64,000 nucleotides of DNA, from NCBI GenBank assembly GCA_003427395.1, contig BFEA01000282.1, positions 814,862-878,861 of the forward strand, given 5' to 3'. Below the pieces are notes generated by a model. The model saw nothing but the letters and a program-made list of their open reading frames with translations. It ran no database searches and had not been told where the DNA came from. This document shows, piece after piece, positions 32,425-43,900 of the stretch. Positions within the stretch are counted from its first letter, which is position 1. Each line of letters begins with the position of its first letter. Source of the DNA: Chara braunii (lineage: Eukaryota > Streptophyta > Charophyceae > Charales > Characeae). The translations under genes and the position numbers were made by a program.

Positions 32425-33721
32425 ATAAGAAGTGCCGCCCTGTTCCCGTGCTCGTTATGGAAGATGAAGAAGCCTATTACGAGCGGGAGCGAGGATTGAT
32501 ACGGCGAATGCAAGAGCAGGCGTTGAGGGATCCATGCCGTATCAATGATGGAAATGAAGGAGAGTTAATTGTCGGGGAGCCGGGTTTTCTCTCGCCTCAG
32601 GAAAGGATGCTGATGGTGCAGCTAATGAAGAAAAGGCATCGCGCATACGCCTTTAATGACGACCAGCGTGGGAGACTGGATGTGGCCAAGATCCCGATGA
32701 TCCGGATCCACACAGTTCCCCACTAGCCCTGGAACTTGAGGGGTGCGCGATACCCAAACCCTGATGAGGAGAAGATGGTGGTGGATTATTTGGATGGAAA
32801 GATACGCACGCATGTTGCCGGCTACTCTAGTGGTCCGTATGCTTCCCCTTGGTTCTGCTTTATTAAGCCAAACGGGACGCTACGGTGGGTACAGGATTTA
32901 CAGCGGCTGAACGCAGTAACGGTGCGAGATGTGGGAGGCTTGCCGAACGCAGATGCACTGTCAGAGTTATGCGTGGGGAGGCCTATAATTTCACTTATAA
33001 ACCTCTACTCCGGGTATGATAAATTTCCTGTATACCCGTTTGATAGGCCGGTGACGGCGATGCACACGCCAAGGGGGCTAATCCACATGAATGTGGCTCC
33101 TCAGGGTTGGACAAATGCGGTGGCGATGGTGCAGAGACATATGATCAGGGCCATGCAAACAGTCAGCCCGCACATCACCCAGCCCTACATCGACGACCTG
33201 GCGGTTAAAGGGCCAAAAGAGAGAGAGGAGGACGAGGTGCAACCCTGAGTGAGACGCTTTGTTTGGAGGCATATCCAGGATCTTGATCGAGTCTTGGGTC
33301 TGCTAGAAGAACACAACCTCACTGCAAGTGGGCCAAAATCCAAGCACTGTATGAGAGAAGCTGCCATTCTGGGGTTTGTCTACAATGAGGAGGGCCGGAA
33401 GCCAGATGTGAAGAAGAGAGACAAGATCTTAGAATAACCGGTGCCTTTCCAGACCATAACGGATGTGAGAAGCTTTTTTGACACTTGCGGATTTTAGAGA
33501 AGTTTCGTGAAAGACTTCGCCGCCAAGACCGAGCATCTGAGGAAGCTGGTGCGCCAGGACCAGGAGTGGGTTTGGGGCGAAGACCAGGAAGAAGCGATAG
33601 CCAGGATGAAGGGAGAGTTTAAGGAAGGAGGGTTGGTGCTAGGGGCGCCAAATTATGAAGGGACTGAAGAAAAACCGTTCATCATCGAGACAGACGCTGG
33701 GCCAACTGCATTAGGAGGGTT
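32425..33721 (+). pseudogene. pol: Reverse transcriptase domain of pol, multiply broken
   Basis: Hallmarks in order are FCFIKPNGTLRWVQDLQRLN, then LINLYSGYDKF, HTPRGLIHMNVAPQG, YIDDLAVKG (33186-33212) and the thumb/connection region SKHCMREAAILGF. The YIDD catalytic pair is present. The conserved motif A aspartate is replaced by Asn (codon AAC at 33000-33002), which alone should abolish polymerase activity. In-frame stops occur after HTVPH (32725), after DEVQP (33246), after DKILE (33435) and before RSFVKDF (about 33496), all in frame 0. A one-base shift near 33720 moves into RNase H. Confidence 0.85.
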
Positions 33722-35767
33722 TTGATCCCAGCGGATGTCGAAGGAAAGGAAAGGCCGCTAAGATTCGAAAGTCGCACTCTTAATACGACTGAGAGGAATT
33801 ACTCTCAGTTCAAGAAGGAGACGCTTGCGGTACTCCATTGTCTAAGGGTCTTCCGGAATTATGTCTTCGGCAGGAGATTTATATTGAGGGTGGACCCTAC
33901 GGCGCTGGCCTGCTCTTTGAAAAATTATACACCATCTGACCCAACCGTCGCTCGATGGTTGACGTACATTTGGATGTTTAATTTTGAGCTGGAAAGGATT
34001 CCGGGGAACAAGAATAGAGCTGACGGCCTGAGCCGCGTCGATTGGGACAGCGCAGATCAGGGGTCGATCGAAGACACCCCGCCAGTTGACGGGTTCCTGG
34101 ATCAAGAAGAAGATGTGCGACTCCATATTAATAAGTGGGCGTTGCGAGTGCCTAGTTGTGTTAGCTATCCCAAATGGATAGCACCAAGAGGGTATGAGCG
34201 GAAGGCCGACTTAGTCCTTAAGCCATTTCAGGAAGAAGACCCGTGGGGAGGCAAGGACACCCAGTGGATGATGAAGTTAGCGCTGGCAGGGACACATGGC
34301 TTGGTGGAAGAGGTAAGGACAATAGAGGAAGGGCGTATTCAGGTAGAGGAGCATGAGCAATTAATGGGAGGGATGTATCTGCTCACTAATACACTCCTGC
34401 AAGGGGATTTCGACCGGAGAGGCGCGTTTAGTCATGAGGAGGATGAAATCCTGATTCCGGAAAGTCAGGATGACGAGTTCGAAGAAGGGGAGATCAAGGA
34501 GGCATTCTGGGCAGAGGAATACGATGGGATCTATCTCGAGCTGGACCTACTTCTATCCTGTGAGATGAGGGACAGGGATGCTAGCGACAAGACGCAGAAG
34601 TTGAGGCACCTCTACGTGGTGAGAGATGAGCATTTATTCATAAAGCGGCAAGTTGGGAATCCCAAGCGGATTGTGTGCGAAAGGAACCGACAATTAGACA
34701 TCATAACGGCATTACGTGATGGTATAGCAGGTGGGCATAGAGGGGTGAGTGCCACATGCGCAAATATAAGCGAGCTCTACCATTGGGATGGAATGCTGAC
34801 GATGGTCATCAAGTACTGCCGATCTTGTATACCTTGCCAGGAAAGGTCAGCGCAAAGGCCGGGAGAGCCCCTGCACCCAAGGTTGGAAAGGGAAGTGGGT
34901 GCAGTTGTATACCTGGACCTGCTGTTTATGCCAATAGGGGAAAATGGGTGCAACTACATCTTCGATGCACGCGACAATCTCACCGGGTTTGTAGACGGGC
35001 GGGCTATCCGAACGAAGACCGGCCCAGTTTTGGCAAGTTGCATCGGGGAGTATTATCTGCGATATCCTTTCGTCAAGGAGTTCGTGATGGACCGGGGGTC
35101 AGAGTTTACCTGCAATGAGGTGCGGACTTTGCTTGCAGGATATGGAATAGTGGCCAACTACACTACGGCCGCGCACCCCCAAGCGAACGCTCCTGTGGAA
35201 AGGGGGCACAATACCATCACGAACCTCTTGGCTAAATGGACAGAGGGCAAGCCTGGTCAGTGGCCGAAATTCCTGCGATCGGCTTTTTTCGTGGAGAATA
35301 TTACGGTGAAGAGGACTACCAAGTATGTGCCAACCACGCTATGGTATGGGAGGCATGCCACCTTCCCTATAGAAAGCTTTATGAAAACGTGGAGGCACCA
35401 GGACTTGGAAGTAAACCTGTCCTTCGAGGAGCTGCTCGATATCCGGGCGAGGCAAGTGGGAGCGACCGAGGAAAGATTGCGAGAGGCCGCTGGTCAGGTA
35501 GAGAGAAGTCGCATGGAGGATAAGATGAGGTGGGATCAAATGACGCGAGTGCGGAAAGAGCCCTTGGCAGTGGGAGATAGCGTGCTATTATACGACGCAT
35601 CCCTGGAAAAGCAGTGGTCCCGAAAACTTGACAAAAGATGGTTGGGGCCCTATAGGATAGTGCGATGCGGCGAGTTTGGGGCGTACCAGATCGAAGAGCT
35701 AAACGGCACAGAGTGGAAAAATTGGGTATCCGAGACGAGGCTGAAAAAGTTTGTGGCCAGGGAATAG
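33722..35767 (+). CDS. pol: RNase H and integrase part of pol, open frame
   Basis: A single 681-codon open frame. RNase H continues from ETDAGPTALGG in the preceding frame: FKKETLAVLHCL carries the acidic Glu and ILRVDPTAL the next Asp. Integrase follows: zinc-binding region with GGHRG and CRSCIPC (34817-34837), but the usual first His is Arg (ALRDG). The catalytic triad is complete: Asp in YLDLLF (34916), Asp in VMDRGSEF (35090) and Glu in APVERGH (35198), with exactly 35 residues between the last two. A GPY/F-type C-terminus (RWLGPYRIV) is present. No chromodomain is seen. Confidence 0.85.
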   Translation: MIPADVEGKERPLRFESRTLNTTERNYSQFKKETLAVLHCLRVFRNYVFGRRFILRVDPTALACSLKNYTPSDPTVARWLTYIWMFNFELERIPGNKNRADGLSRVDWDSADQGSIEDTPPVDGFLDQEEDVRLHINKWALRVPSCVSYPKWIAPRGYERKADLVLKPFQEEDPWGGKDTQWMMKLALAGTHGLVEEVRTIEEGRIQVEEHEQLMGGMYLLTNTLLQGDFDRRGAFSHEEDEILIPESQDDEFEEGEIKEAFWAEEYDGIYLELDLLLSCEMRDRDASDKTQKLRHLYVVRDEHLFIKRQVGNPKRIVCERNRQLDIITALRDGIAGGHRGVSATCANISELYHWDGMLTMVIKYCRSCIPCQERSAQRPGEPLHPRLEREVGAVVYLDLLFMPIGENGCNYIFDARDNLTGFVDGRAIRTKTGPVLASCIGEYYLRYPFVKEFVMDRGSEFTCNEVRTLLAGYGIVANYTTAAHPQANAPVERGHNTITNLLAKWTEGKPGQWPKFLRSAFFVENITVKRTTKYVPTTLWYGRHATFPIESFMKTWRHQDLEVNLSFEELLDIRARQVGATEERLREAAGQVERSRMEDKMRWDQMTRVRKEPLAVGDSVLLYDASLEKQWSRKLDKRWLGPYRIVRCGEFGAYQIEELNGTEWKNWVSETRLKKFVARE

Positions 35768-35984
35768 GTAAAGCCGCAATCCCTCCCAGTCGCTGTGATC
35801 CCTCCCAGAGTAGACCCTCGTCCTAAGTACTGCATGCCATGATTGGAAGCAAAGAAAGGCTTGATGTGTCTGAAATTGGGTGTATATCTGCTCTGAAGAC
35901 TGCTGGACCCATATGCTGATCCTGTCGTGTGCCTGTTTGTTTCGTTTCGCCTGATGTGCAGGTCTGACTTTATAGAAGGCAGCC
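35768..35984 (+). other. Spacer between pol and ORF3
   Basis: 217 bp of non-coding sequence with a duplicated AATCCCTCCCAG / GATCCCTCCCAGAG phrase. It might carry a subgenomic promoter or splice acceptor for ORF3, but nothing specific is visible. Confidence 0.3.
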
Positions 35985-38824
35985 ATGCAGAGGGGCGGAC
36001 GGGGCACGCGGCCACGACAGAGACCGCTCGGGGCATCCGGAGGGGAGGAGCGGCATGGGCCCTTCAGGAGGGAGCCTACACCCGTGTTTGACAACGACAA
36101 TATCGAGCTCTTCCTGGACGCTTACCGAGAGCATGCAGCTCGGAGAGGATGGGACGTGGCCAAGAGGATACGTCGCTTGAGGGGAGTTGGGAGGTTTGAG
36201 GAGCCCATTGCGCAGATCAGGGAGGAGGCCCTGACTTCGTCGGAGGTAGAAGCAGGGATGCAGAGACTGAGAGTTTCGCCTTTGGGGAATGATGGGCTAC
36301 CCATTCGTTTGGAGGAAGGGAACGCAAAGGAATTCATCCAAGCATACGAACGGTATATGAGCGATCAGGGAGTTTCGAGGGATGAGTGGGTACAGGCGTT
36401 GCGCCTTTGGACCAGAGAGGCAGAGCGTCCGCTGGTAAGACAAATCCAGAGGCGGGCACAAGATTGGGAGGATTGTCGGGCTCAGCTGAGGGTGGCGTTT
36501 CGGCGACCGGAACCAGAGAGGCCAGAACCAAGGGTTGACAGAAGGCGGCGAAGCAAGAGGTTAAGGGATTTGGAGGCAAGAGAGTCGGTGACGTCGAGAG
36601 GTGGTCGGAAGGCCCTGGCACAACGAGAAGGAGGACAATCAGGGCCGGCTAAGGCAAGCGAGTCCTTCCCTTCTTGTGGCCTCAGGCAGGTGGAGTTCCA
36701 CCAAGTTACAGAGGATGACCTACTGGGGCCCTCGACACAGGCACCAGAGCAGAGGGAGAGCGAGGTACCAGCAGCGCCTTTCAGGAGTCTGGAGGCCCAC
36801 TTAGACGCGTCCCAGTGGGAGGCCCCTTCAACAGGAGAGAGCCCTACGGACCCATCAGGAGGGGAGCAGACTCGCCTAGAGCTTGAGGCAGAGCCACTCA
36901 GATTGAAGGGGGTAGGTACGGAAGATGTCATTGTGGTGGAAGGTGACACTCCCCCTGAATCCCCAGCTCGAGCTCAGATACGGCGGTCCTGGCCAGAGGG
37001 CGTCGCGGAGCCAGACAGCCAGGAGGCCCCAGTACCACCACCAGAGGCCACTATGTCACCTAGGCAGGAGGTTGAGGCGAGAGGGCCAGTGGAGGGGTGG
37101 AGGACGGAGCCTCGCCTGATTGTCGACTCACGCTTAGCCGCGCACGCAGCCGAGCACCCTGACATTGAGGAGCCCAGCCTGGTAGGGCCATCATCGGGGC
37201 CAGCAGGTACCGAGTTAGGAGAGGGTTTGCGGGCTGCGACTGGGGAGGTCGCGGAGGCAGGCACGGGAAAGGAGCCAGACGAAGCCGCCCGGGCAAAGCG
37301 TGCTAGGGTACGAGCTCGCCTTGAGGAGATACATGAGCGCAGGGACAGGATGGAGGCTGCAGGGATAACGCCAAGGCCACCAGTTGCCCCAAAGACAAGT
37401 GAAGAGAGGATTGACGAGTTATGGGCCAGATATGAGGGACGGAGAGAGGCAGCTCGCCAGAGGGCACGAGATGAGGGCCAGGTGATTGAGGGTGTCGACG
37501 AGGCGATAGAGGTTGGGGAATTGGGGTTTTCTGCTGCCAGGGAGGCCATCAAATGGGTAGAGAAGGGGATAAAGCAGACATCAATTGAGGCCTTTCACAG
37601 GTACTCCCTGCTTAGTGACTAGTTGGCTCTCAGGAACGATGAGGTGGAACAGCTGACTGCCCAACTCGCAGAGGAGAGAGCCGAGAACAAGGCTAGGCAA
37701 GCTCGCCTGGAGGCGAAGGAGGCTGAGTGGGAGGCAATGCTCAAGGAAATGGCGGCCGTAGTGGAAAAACTTACCGCCACCAAGGTGATCGATTGGAGTG
37801 AGCAGAGCAGATACGGCATCCAAGGGAAGGGGGTGCAAGGGTTGTTTGGCCAAGAGGAGGCAGCAGAGGCATCTCGGCAAGAGAAGTTGGGGAAGGTATT
37901 TCTGGACCCAGCAGAGGCAGAGGCCAGAAAAGAAGCCAACAAAGGAAGCTTTGAGTTTAAGGCTCCCACTGAGCTGGCTTCACAGCAGGAGGCCGCTACT
38001 TCGGCAGATGTTCCTAAGGAGGTGCTGGCCCAAGAGCCCCAACCTGCATCAATAGGAGAGGGGGAGGCAAGGGAGGTATGGCAATCCTTCTGGACGTACA
38101 GGAGGGGACACTCACTGGAGCGGTGGGGTCTCTACGGCCGGAGGCACAAGGGGAGGAGCCATCACGCTTGGACGAGTTAGTTGCTGCGATGGAAGTGGAT
38201 ATGCCGCTAGAGAGGCCTTAGGGGCTGGAGGCCTCAGAGCACGAGCCGAAGTTGGAAGAGTTGAGGGTACAACTGGGCTCGCGGGCCACTGGGACTGATC
38301 CGGGAGGACCGATTATTGAGCAGCGGCAGCAGGAGGCCACGAGCCAGCCTACTGGAGCCACTACTCCCCAGGCTCCGGGGCCCAGAGAGGGGGAGGAGGA
38401 AGCCATATTGGAGGTAACCCGCGAGGGCCGGCCACTGAGATTGGATACCCCTGAGTACCAACCCGAGGGAGAGATGCAGCAAGGGGAGTCAAGCGCCCAT
38501 GGAATCGAAGAAGAAGCGGAAGGACCATGGTACCTGCCCCAGAGTCATGGACTGAGTAAGGAGAAGGAAGAGGCGGCTCCGTCGCCAGGGACCCAAAAAA
38601 AGAAGAAGAAATTTCAAAGGAAATCTTGGGCTATGTGTTTTTATTTTGTGGACAGAGTGCATAGGGCCCTGGACTGTCATAAATTCCTTAAGGACAAGGA
38701 CGAGGGGCGGGTTACTGAAGAAGGTGGCAAGATGTATGATAGACAGGGCCGAGTGGTAGAGAGAGCTCCGGATGGGGGTCGAGCCCAGTTGTATAGGCAA
38801 AACCAGGAGGAGATGAGCGAGTGA
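35985..38824 (+). pseudogene. ORF3 after pol: gag-like N-terminus, coiled coil, defective zinc knuckle
   Basis: The frame opens MQRGGRGTRPRQRPL and holds two similar helical segments that look like retrotransposon capsid repeats, around FDNDNIELFLDAYREHA and GNAKEFIQAYERYMSDQGVS. Then come R/E-rich disordered sequence, a long coiled coil (ELTAQLAEERAENKARQ-like, about 37640-37780), and a C-terminal knuckle where the second Cys is Phe: C-F-Y-F-(4)-H-(4)-C at 38636-38677. A TAG at 37620, a frameshift near 38075 and a TAG at 38219 break it. A second Gag-type protein in the env position is unusual. Alternatively it is the gag of another element fused by recombination. Confidence 0.6.
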
Positions 38825-40600
38825 GAGGCTGGTTCGCCTATACGCCAATAGTAGTGAGGTGTTTTCTGTACATAGAAAGAGTAAAGTCAAGGGCATAGGG
38901 TATCACGAGTCAGATACGTGTATCTTAGGTGTTATGTGCGACAAAGGACCAATATACAATAAGGTTTTGAGGTTCTTTTCGTATTGGGACCTAAAGACTG
39001 GGACTTAGCTGTGAGATACTTAGGACACCTAGTTGTATTGCGTTTTGTTTTGAGATCAGAGTCTACCTATAGGTGATGTGAGAGTCAGTAACACCTAGGG
39101 TATGAGCCCATTGGATATGAGAGGGGGGCAGGACATTCGAGAGTTGATGTTGAGATTTGAGAGACATTTTATTGTTGAGTGTATAACTGAGCGAGGTTTT
39201 GAGACTACCCCCCTGTGTATGACGATCACTCTCACTCTCACATGTGTGGTTTTCTGATGTATGATGATTTGTGTGGGATTTGTGTGACAAACAGCTCATA
39301 TGCTTATGCCTTGTGAGTAAATATAAAATTGTCTACTCTTCGGTATACTCGCGCAATCTGCCTGGGAGCAGATGTTAGAGCCGAGTATAAGGAGAGGGAG
39401 CGCAGTTTGTTTTTTACAAGTTGCAAAAATGCAAAGCGGGCTTATGAGTCCTTGGGACTCAAAAGCTGATCATGCCAAATGTTTAAGTATCTAAATGGTA
39501 TTAGGGACCCATAAGTTGGCCTCTTGTGTTGTATTGTTGCCATGATTGAATTGTATACTATGAATTATTTGGGAGACTTATCTTCAGAAAAGGAAGATGT
39601 TTTACACAGGTCATGTGAGGACCCATCCTAAGGAAGAAAGGGATGGTTGACAGACCTATTGAGTGAAACCACCCCCATAGGGAGGATGATTAATAGACAT
39701 GATGGCATGAAAAGCTGGGTTGGTAAGATGAAAGACTGACGAAAGGAACCATGTTTTAAATGACCACTTGATGAAATTTCTTGAGAATGTCGCGGAAATG
39801 TTTGCTTTTGAGAGGTGTCCCTGAGGTGTGTGACCCTCCTACCCTGATCAAGTTAAGGGAGTCACGGCCTAGTGGATCTGGCGGTGCCCTATGGTTGTGA
39901 ATGTGGAGAGGTGGCCATGCCCCCACTGTGTTGTCCCACGGGGAGCTGGTAAATGCCTGTCATGTGTGACAAGGTCATGCGTAGTCCCGTGATAGGCTTG
40001 TGTTTGTTGTGACGCACCGCCAGAACACTTGTGCTAGCCTCATAACACATAAGGAAGACCAAGCTAAACGGTTAAGTTTTAGCACCACTAGGGCGGAACC
40101 CCTAAGGGATGGCCGCGGGTCAGCACAACCTGGCCGTTGGCCCACGTCTGACCACAGGAGTAAAGACTTAAAGAGTGTGGCCGCCCGGGAAGGTTTTACC
40201 CCTGTAGAACGACCTGGGATAGGAGTCGAGTCATATGAGTCTTTTTGGGAAGTCGTGATTGGATGCTTATCAGGAGAAAGCCTATCGTGGCGCAACCTTC
40301 GAGGGCACTGCCGCTAAAATAACAACGCGGTAAGCCGTGGATCTGGCCTGATCAACCAGACTATGGTGGGCCAAGATGGAGACCTAGCTCTTTCGTACTA
40401 GACTGCGGAAGCCGCTGAGAGAGAGTCAAGGACGCACATAACTATGTGTCTAATTGTGAGAAGTTTCTTGAGAGAAAGGCAAAAAGCCTTCAAAGGTCTC
40501 GGTTAGGGCCCACGTCCCCAGTTATGGTCCTGCTTACCAGGAAAGGGTTGGGGACACCCAACGAGAAGCCGGCGCTTGTCTAGGACAAAGGGACGAGGAC
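38825..40600 (+). other. 3' region of the retroelement, LTR not delimited
   Basis: No coding sequence. The TATAAAATT word at 39321 and the purine-rich stretches near 39590-39640 could belong to an LTR. Without a second copy in the window I cannot draw its ends. Confidence 0.3.
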
Positions 40601-40854
40601 GGGTACGAGGGCCTTTTGAACTTATGCTGTAGTACGATGTGTAGTACACCAGCGTCCTAGTCTCATGACAATGGAGACCAAGGTTGAAACCCTGGCAGCA
40701 TACAGTTGTGTGGGCATGGACCGCAGGGGGGCCTCAAACCCGAGTCTGTCGGCTGATCGGATTGGTTCCTTCTCGTCGGCATTTTGGTGTGTGGATGAAT
40801 TGATAGCTTTCTGATCTTGCGAAGTGACGGGGACGTCGCTTAATATAGTCCGGT

Positions 40855-42108
40855 AGGCTGTCGGCGCGAATACCCTTGCAGGGGTATTCGCCCTGGTTTT
40901 TGCAAGTGACAGCGGGGCCAAGGGTCCAGGCCTGTGTGTTCAAACGGTTACCTATGTATGGACCAAGGTTGTCTAAGTAGGTAGGATGAGTGGGCGCGCA
41001 GTTTTAAGGCGCGCGTGTGATTTTGCCCCTTTGATTGTAGTATTGATGCATGCGTCCGACTTGACGTCACACTCTTGACTAGGCCAGGGATTAATGGACT
41101 AACCCTCGTTTACTACACTGACCGGCGGCAGGGCTGATATGTGGGATGGTACGCGGGCAGCCGTGGCACGATCAGGGAGGCCAGCATGATTATCTGGTAG
41201 CCGCGCGCCCGGTAATAGGTGGGGGTAAGGCCTACGACGTCCTCCTCAGCCCTAAGTACTGGACTGCCTCACTTCAAGTACCACTTCATATGGGATCCAC
41301 CGCCTGCTAATCCCAGGTTGGGGCTTAGCCCTATAGGTTACGGCGTCAGGTTGCGGATACGAAGGTTCGGGGTTCGAGGCCAGCAGGCGGCGACGCGGGA
41401 GTAGCGGAGCAGCGGAGCGACGAGGCGAGGGCCGAGGGGTAGAGGGCCGCCAGGGCTATCCCCCTCAGCTTTTGCTGAATAGGTGGTAGCGGGCCCCACC
41501 CACGGGACCGGCGGGGCAAAAGGGGGCGGCAACCGCTTTCAGAAGAACCAGGGCACCTTATATTTATTTATATTTTACTAGTATTTCTGCTATGCCTTGC
41601 CTGTTTCAGGCGACGGCCCCGATCCCTTCAGGACGAGGCACAGTACCTCGGGTGTTACCGCGGTGAAGTCCCTCGGGACACTTGTAAGATAGGAACAATA
41701 TTGAGAGGGTTAGTACGGCCCCTGTGCGTGAAGGGCGCGCATAAATCGGGGAAAGGCCGGGCACTTTGAGTTTTCTTTCGGTGCTCTGTTACGTCGCGTT
41801 GCTGCGGGCTGACCCCGCTATCGAATACTGAGAGAGCGGGCGCTGGGATATGAAGTTAGCAAAGACGAAGTGCGGGGAGCAGGGTATTGGTGACGACAAC
41901 GTGAACCAAGGGCGAGAGGGGCGCAGTGAATAGAGGAGAGGTGACGAGTGACAGGCGATGAGACGGTGAGGCGAGGCAGGAACCACGGGCCGCAGCGGAA
42001 GGAGGGCATAGAGGGGAAGGGAGACGAATGAACCCGAACGCAAAGCTGCGCTGGGTACATTCGAAGATCGGGATGGTAGAGTAAAGGCGGGAGTGGGCGT
42101 GGTCAGGG
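40855..42108 (-). repeat. Long inverted repeat, right arm
   Basis: Reverse complement of 20398-21932, including the head palindrome of the SINE-like family at 40863-40893. Only a single copy of the block duplicated at 21.2-21.8 kb is present here. Confidence 0.8.
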
Positions 42109-42113
42109 CGGGA

Positions 42114-42278
42114 GACGGTGTGTGACCACGCACAGCAGGAGTTGGGCGGTAGGGCGCCATGGCGAGAGGTGAAGCGAAGCACAGTGAGCTAAGGGGAGGC
42201 AGCGGGGCTGGCGGGGCAACGCTGTGTGGCGGCAAGGGGAAAACGAAACTCTAAATGAACCTAGACGCCGTTCTGCGN
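42114..42278 (+). repeat. Direct repeat of 23217-23405
   Basis: This segment adjoins the inverted-repeat arm and is then cut by the assembly gap. Confidence 0.75.
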
Positions 42279-42497
42279 NNNNNNNNNNNNNNNNNNNNNN
42301 NNNNNNNNNNNNNNNNNNNNNNNNNNNNNNNNNNNNNNNNNNNNNNNNNNNNNNNNNNNNNNNNNNNNNNNNNNNNNNNNNNNNNNNNNNNNNNNNNNNN
42401 NNNNNNNNNNNNNNNNNNNNNNNNNNNNNNNNNNNNNNNNNNNNNNNNNNNNNNNNNNNNNNNNNNNNNNNNNNNNNNNNNNNNNNNNNNNNNNNNN
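42278..42497. other. Assembly gap (220 N)
   Basis: N run. The sequence resumes in very GC-rich DNA (GGGCCGGGG). Confidence 0.99.
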
Positions 42498-42610
42498 GGG
42501 CCGGGGTTGTTTTTGCGGGGGCGGGGGTCGGGTAGCCCCGCGGCGGGGGTCCGGGGTTGAAACCCCTGCCCCGGCTTGGGCCCCGGGGATCCCCGCGTGA
42601 CAACGCTGCC

Positions 42611-43530
42611 CTTGATGTTCGACCGCCACGACAGCTTAAACCTGTCTACTCAACCCCTCTGCACAGGGTGCAGAAGAGGGTGTGGTCTTCAACCTCGCAT
42701 GGCGGTTGTCCAGCGTCGAGAGATTAACCCTCAAGGCGAGTGTCAGCCGACACTGGAGTGTTGAATGCGACCCTCAAGATTAACGAGGACCCCATGGATG
42801 TGGGTACTATATAGTACGCCATCACTACGACCGCTTGCGCACGTTTGCATCGCGAGTCAAATGTGAGTAGCCCTGCGTCTGCGCGATTTTTATACTAAAG
42901 TCTCGCGCGAGACGCCCACCCGATTTCTGCGTCGAAGGGTTATGGGACGGCTACTGAGGGGCTAGGGGCGTCGTCGCGTTGTTTGTGCCATGTCGTTCTG
43001 TGTGTGTATGTGTGTGCGTGCGTTCCCTTTGTGTTCGTAGAGTAGTGTATGCGTGGTAAGTGGGATACGTCCTAGCCGACCGGCGACGAACTGCCCTTGG
43101 GACTTCAGCCCCCCAAGGTGTCGGTCCACATGCGGGTCCGATAGGGGTGCTACCGCTCGTACCCCCTATGCTACGGCGAACGAGAAACGCCCTTGGCTGG
43201 TCCACCTTTGCGATTGCAATTGAGTAGCTTTCGTACCTTGGACTGGTAGCTCGGCAGGGATACGCCCACCGAAGGGAGGTGACAGCTCTCGTAAGGTGGA
43301 GGTAAGTTGTGCCTCGCGTAGGCCCTATCCTGTCGTAGGGGCTCCCGAGAGGTATGGCGTGCGCACTCGGTCAAGCGGCCTAAGGAAGCTCCATTTATGT
43401 GTTCGCGAAAAGGTTAGTCCAACTCCTGCAGGACGCAGCCGAGAGGGTCCCGCGCTGCCACGAGGAGTGTCGGGCCGATGCGCTCGACACAGCGCCACAC
43501 CAAGTAGAGAAAGATGTGCAGGGTACTCGA
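42611..43530 (+). mobile_element. Hairpin-array element, copy VI (3' part only)
   Basis: From 42611 to 43246 it repeats 28988-29629. It then gives an uninterrupted domain D (43160-43375) and exon-like E (VQLLQDAAERVPRC). Its 5' half is replaced by the gap. Confidence 0.6.
43160..43375 (+). ncRNA. Structured 3' domain D, copy VI
   Basis: Same stem series as copy V. The terminal long stem is CTCGCG-AGGCCCT pairing with AGGGGCT-CCCGAG. Paired changes relative to copies V and 0 (AG with CT here, ACG with CGT in copy 0) support a conserved fold. Confidence 0.5.
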
Positions 43531-43690
43531 GACTTAGCAGAAGAAGACAAGAGTTGGCATTTTCAGAGGCTCAACTCCCACCGTTGTCGAGCGCATCGGT
43601 CTGGCACTTCACGAAGCAGCGGGGGACCCTCCCGACCACGTCACGCAGGAGTTGGATATGAATCCTTTGTCGCAATTATACATGGAGCTT
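43383..43690. other. Tail-to-tail exon-like E sequences of copies VI and IV
   Basis: On the plus strand VQLLQDAAERVPRCHEEC is followed by ADALD. On the minus strand from about 43668 IQLLRDVVGRVPRCFVKC is followed by TDALD. The two are arranged as an inverted repeat around about 43530. Positions preserved in the peptide (QLL, RVPRC, DALD) suggest a coding history. I do not recognise the family. Confidence 0.4.
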
Positions 43691-43694
43691 CCGC

Positions 43695-43900
43695 AAGCCG
43701 CTCCGGCCGAGTGCGTCAGCCATACCTCTCGCGAGGCGCTACGACAGGATAGGGCCTACGCGAGGCACGACTTACCTCCACCTTACGGGAGTTGTCACCT
43801 CCCTTCGCTCGGCGTATCCCCGCCGAGCTGCCAGTCCACAGTATGAAAGCTAATCAATTGCAATCGCAGAGATGGACCAGCCGAGGGCGTTTCTCGTTCG
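43695..43900 (-). ncRNA. Structured 3' domain D, copy IV
   Basis: Minus-strand counterpart of the D domain. GAGGTAAG...GCCTCGCG and the CCTATCCTGTCG loop of the long stem are readable in reverse. With copy VI it forms a large inverted repeat of about 800-bp arms. Confidence 0.45.

Larger units (their letters stand above)
29629..40600 (+). mobile_element. Decayed Ty3/gypsy-type LTR-retrotransposon
   Basis: The order gag-nucleocapsid, protease, reverse transcriptase, RNase H, integrase is diagnostic of Ty3/gypsy. It lies inside domain D of element III and appears truncated at its 5' end, since coding sequence starts at the junction without a visible 5' LTR or primer-binding site. Multiple stops and frameshifts show it is dead. 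An extra ORF follows pol. The right boundary is not defined; I found no clear LTR pair, and the end coordinate is only an outer limit before the inverted repeat at 40855. Confidence 0.75.

Noticed and set aside
41789-42235. Proline/serine-rich minus-strand frame, similar to 20380-20715
   Set aside because: The similarity follows from the DNA inverted repeat. Other frames are equally open, and no codon-position bias is evident by eye.
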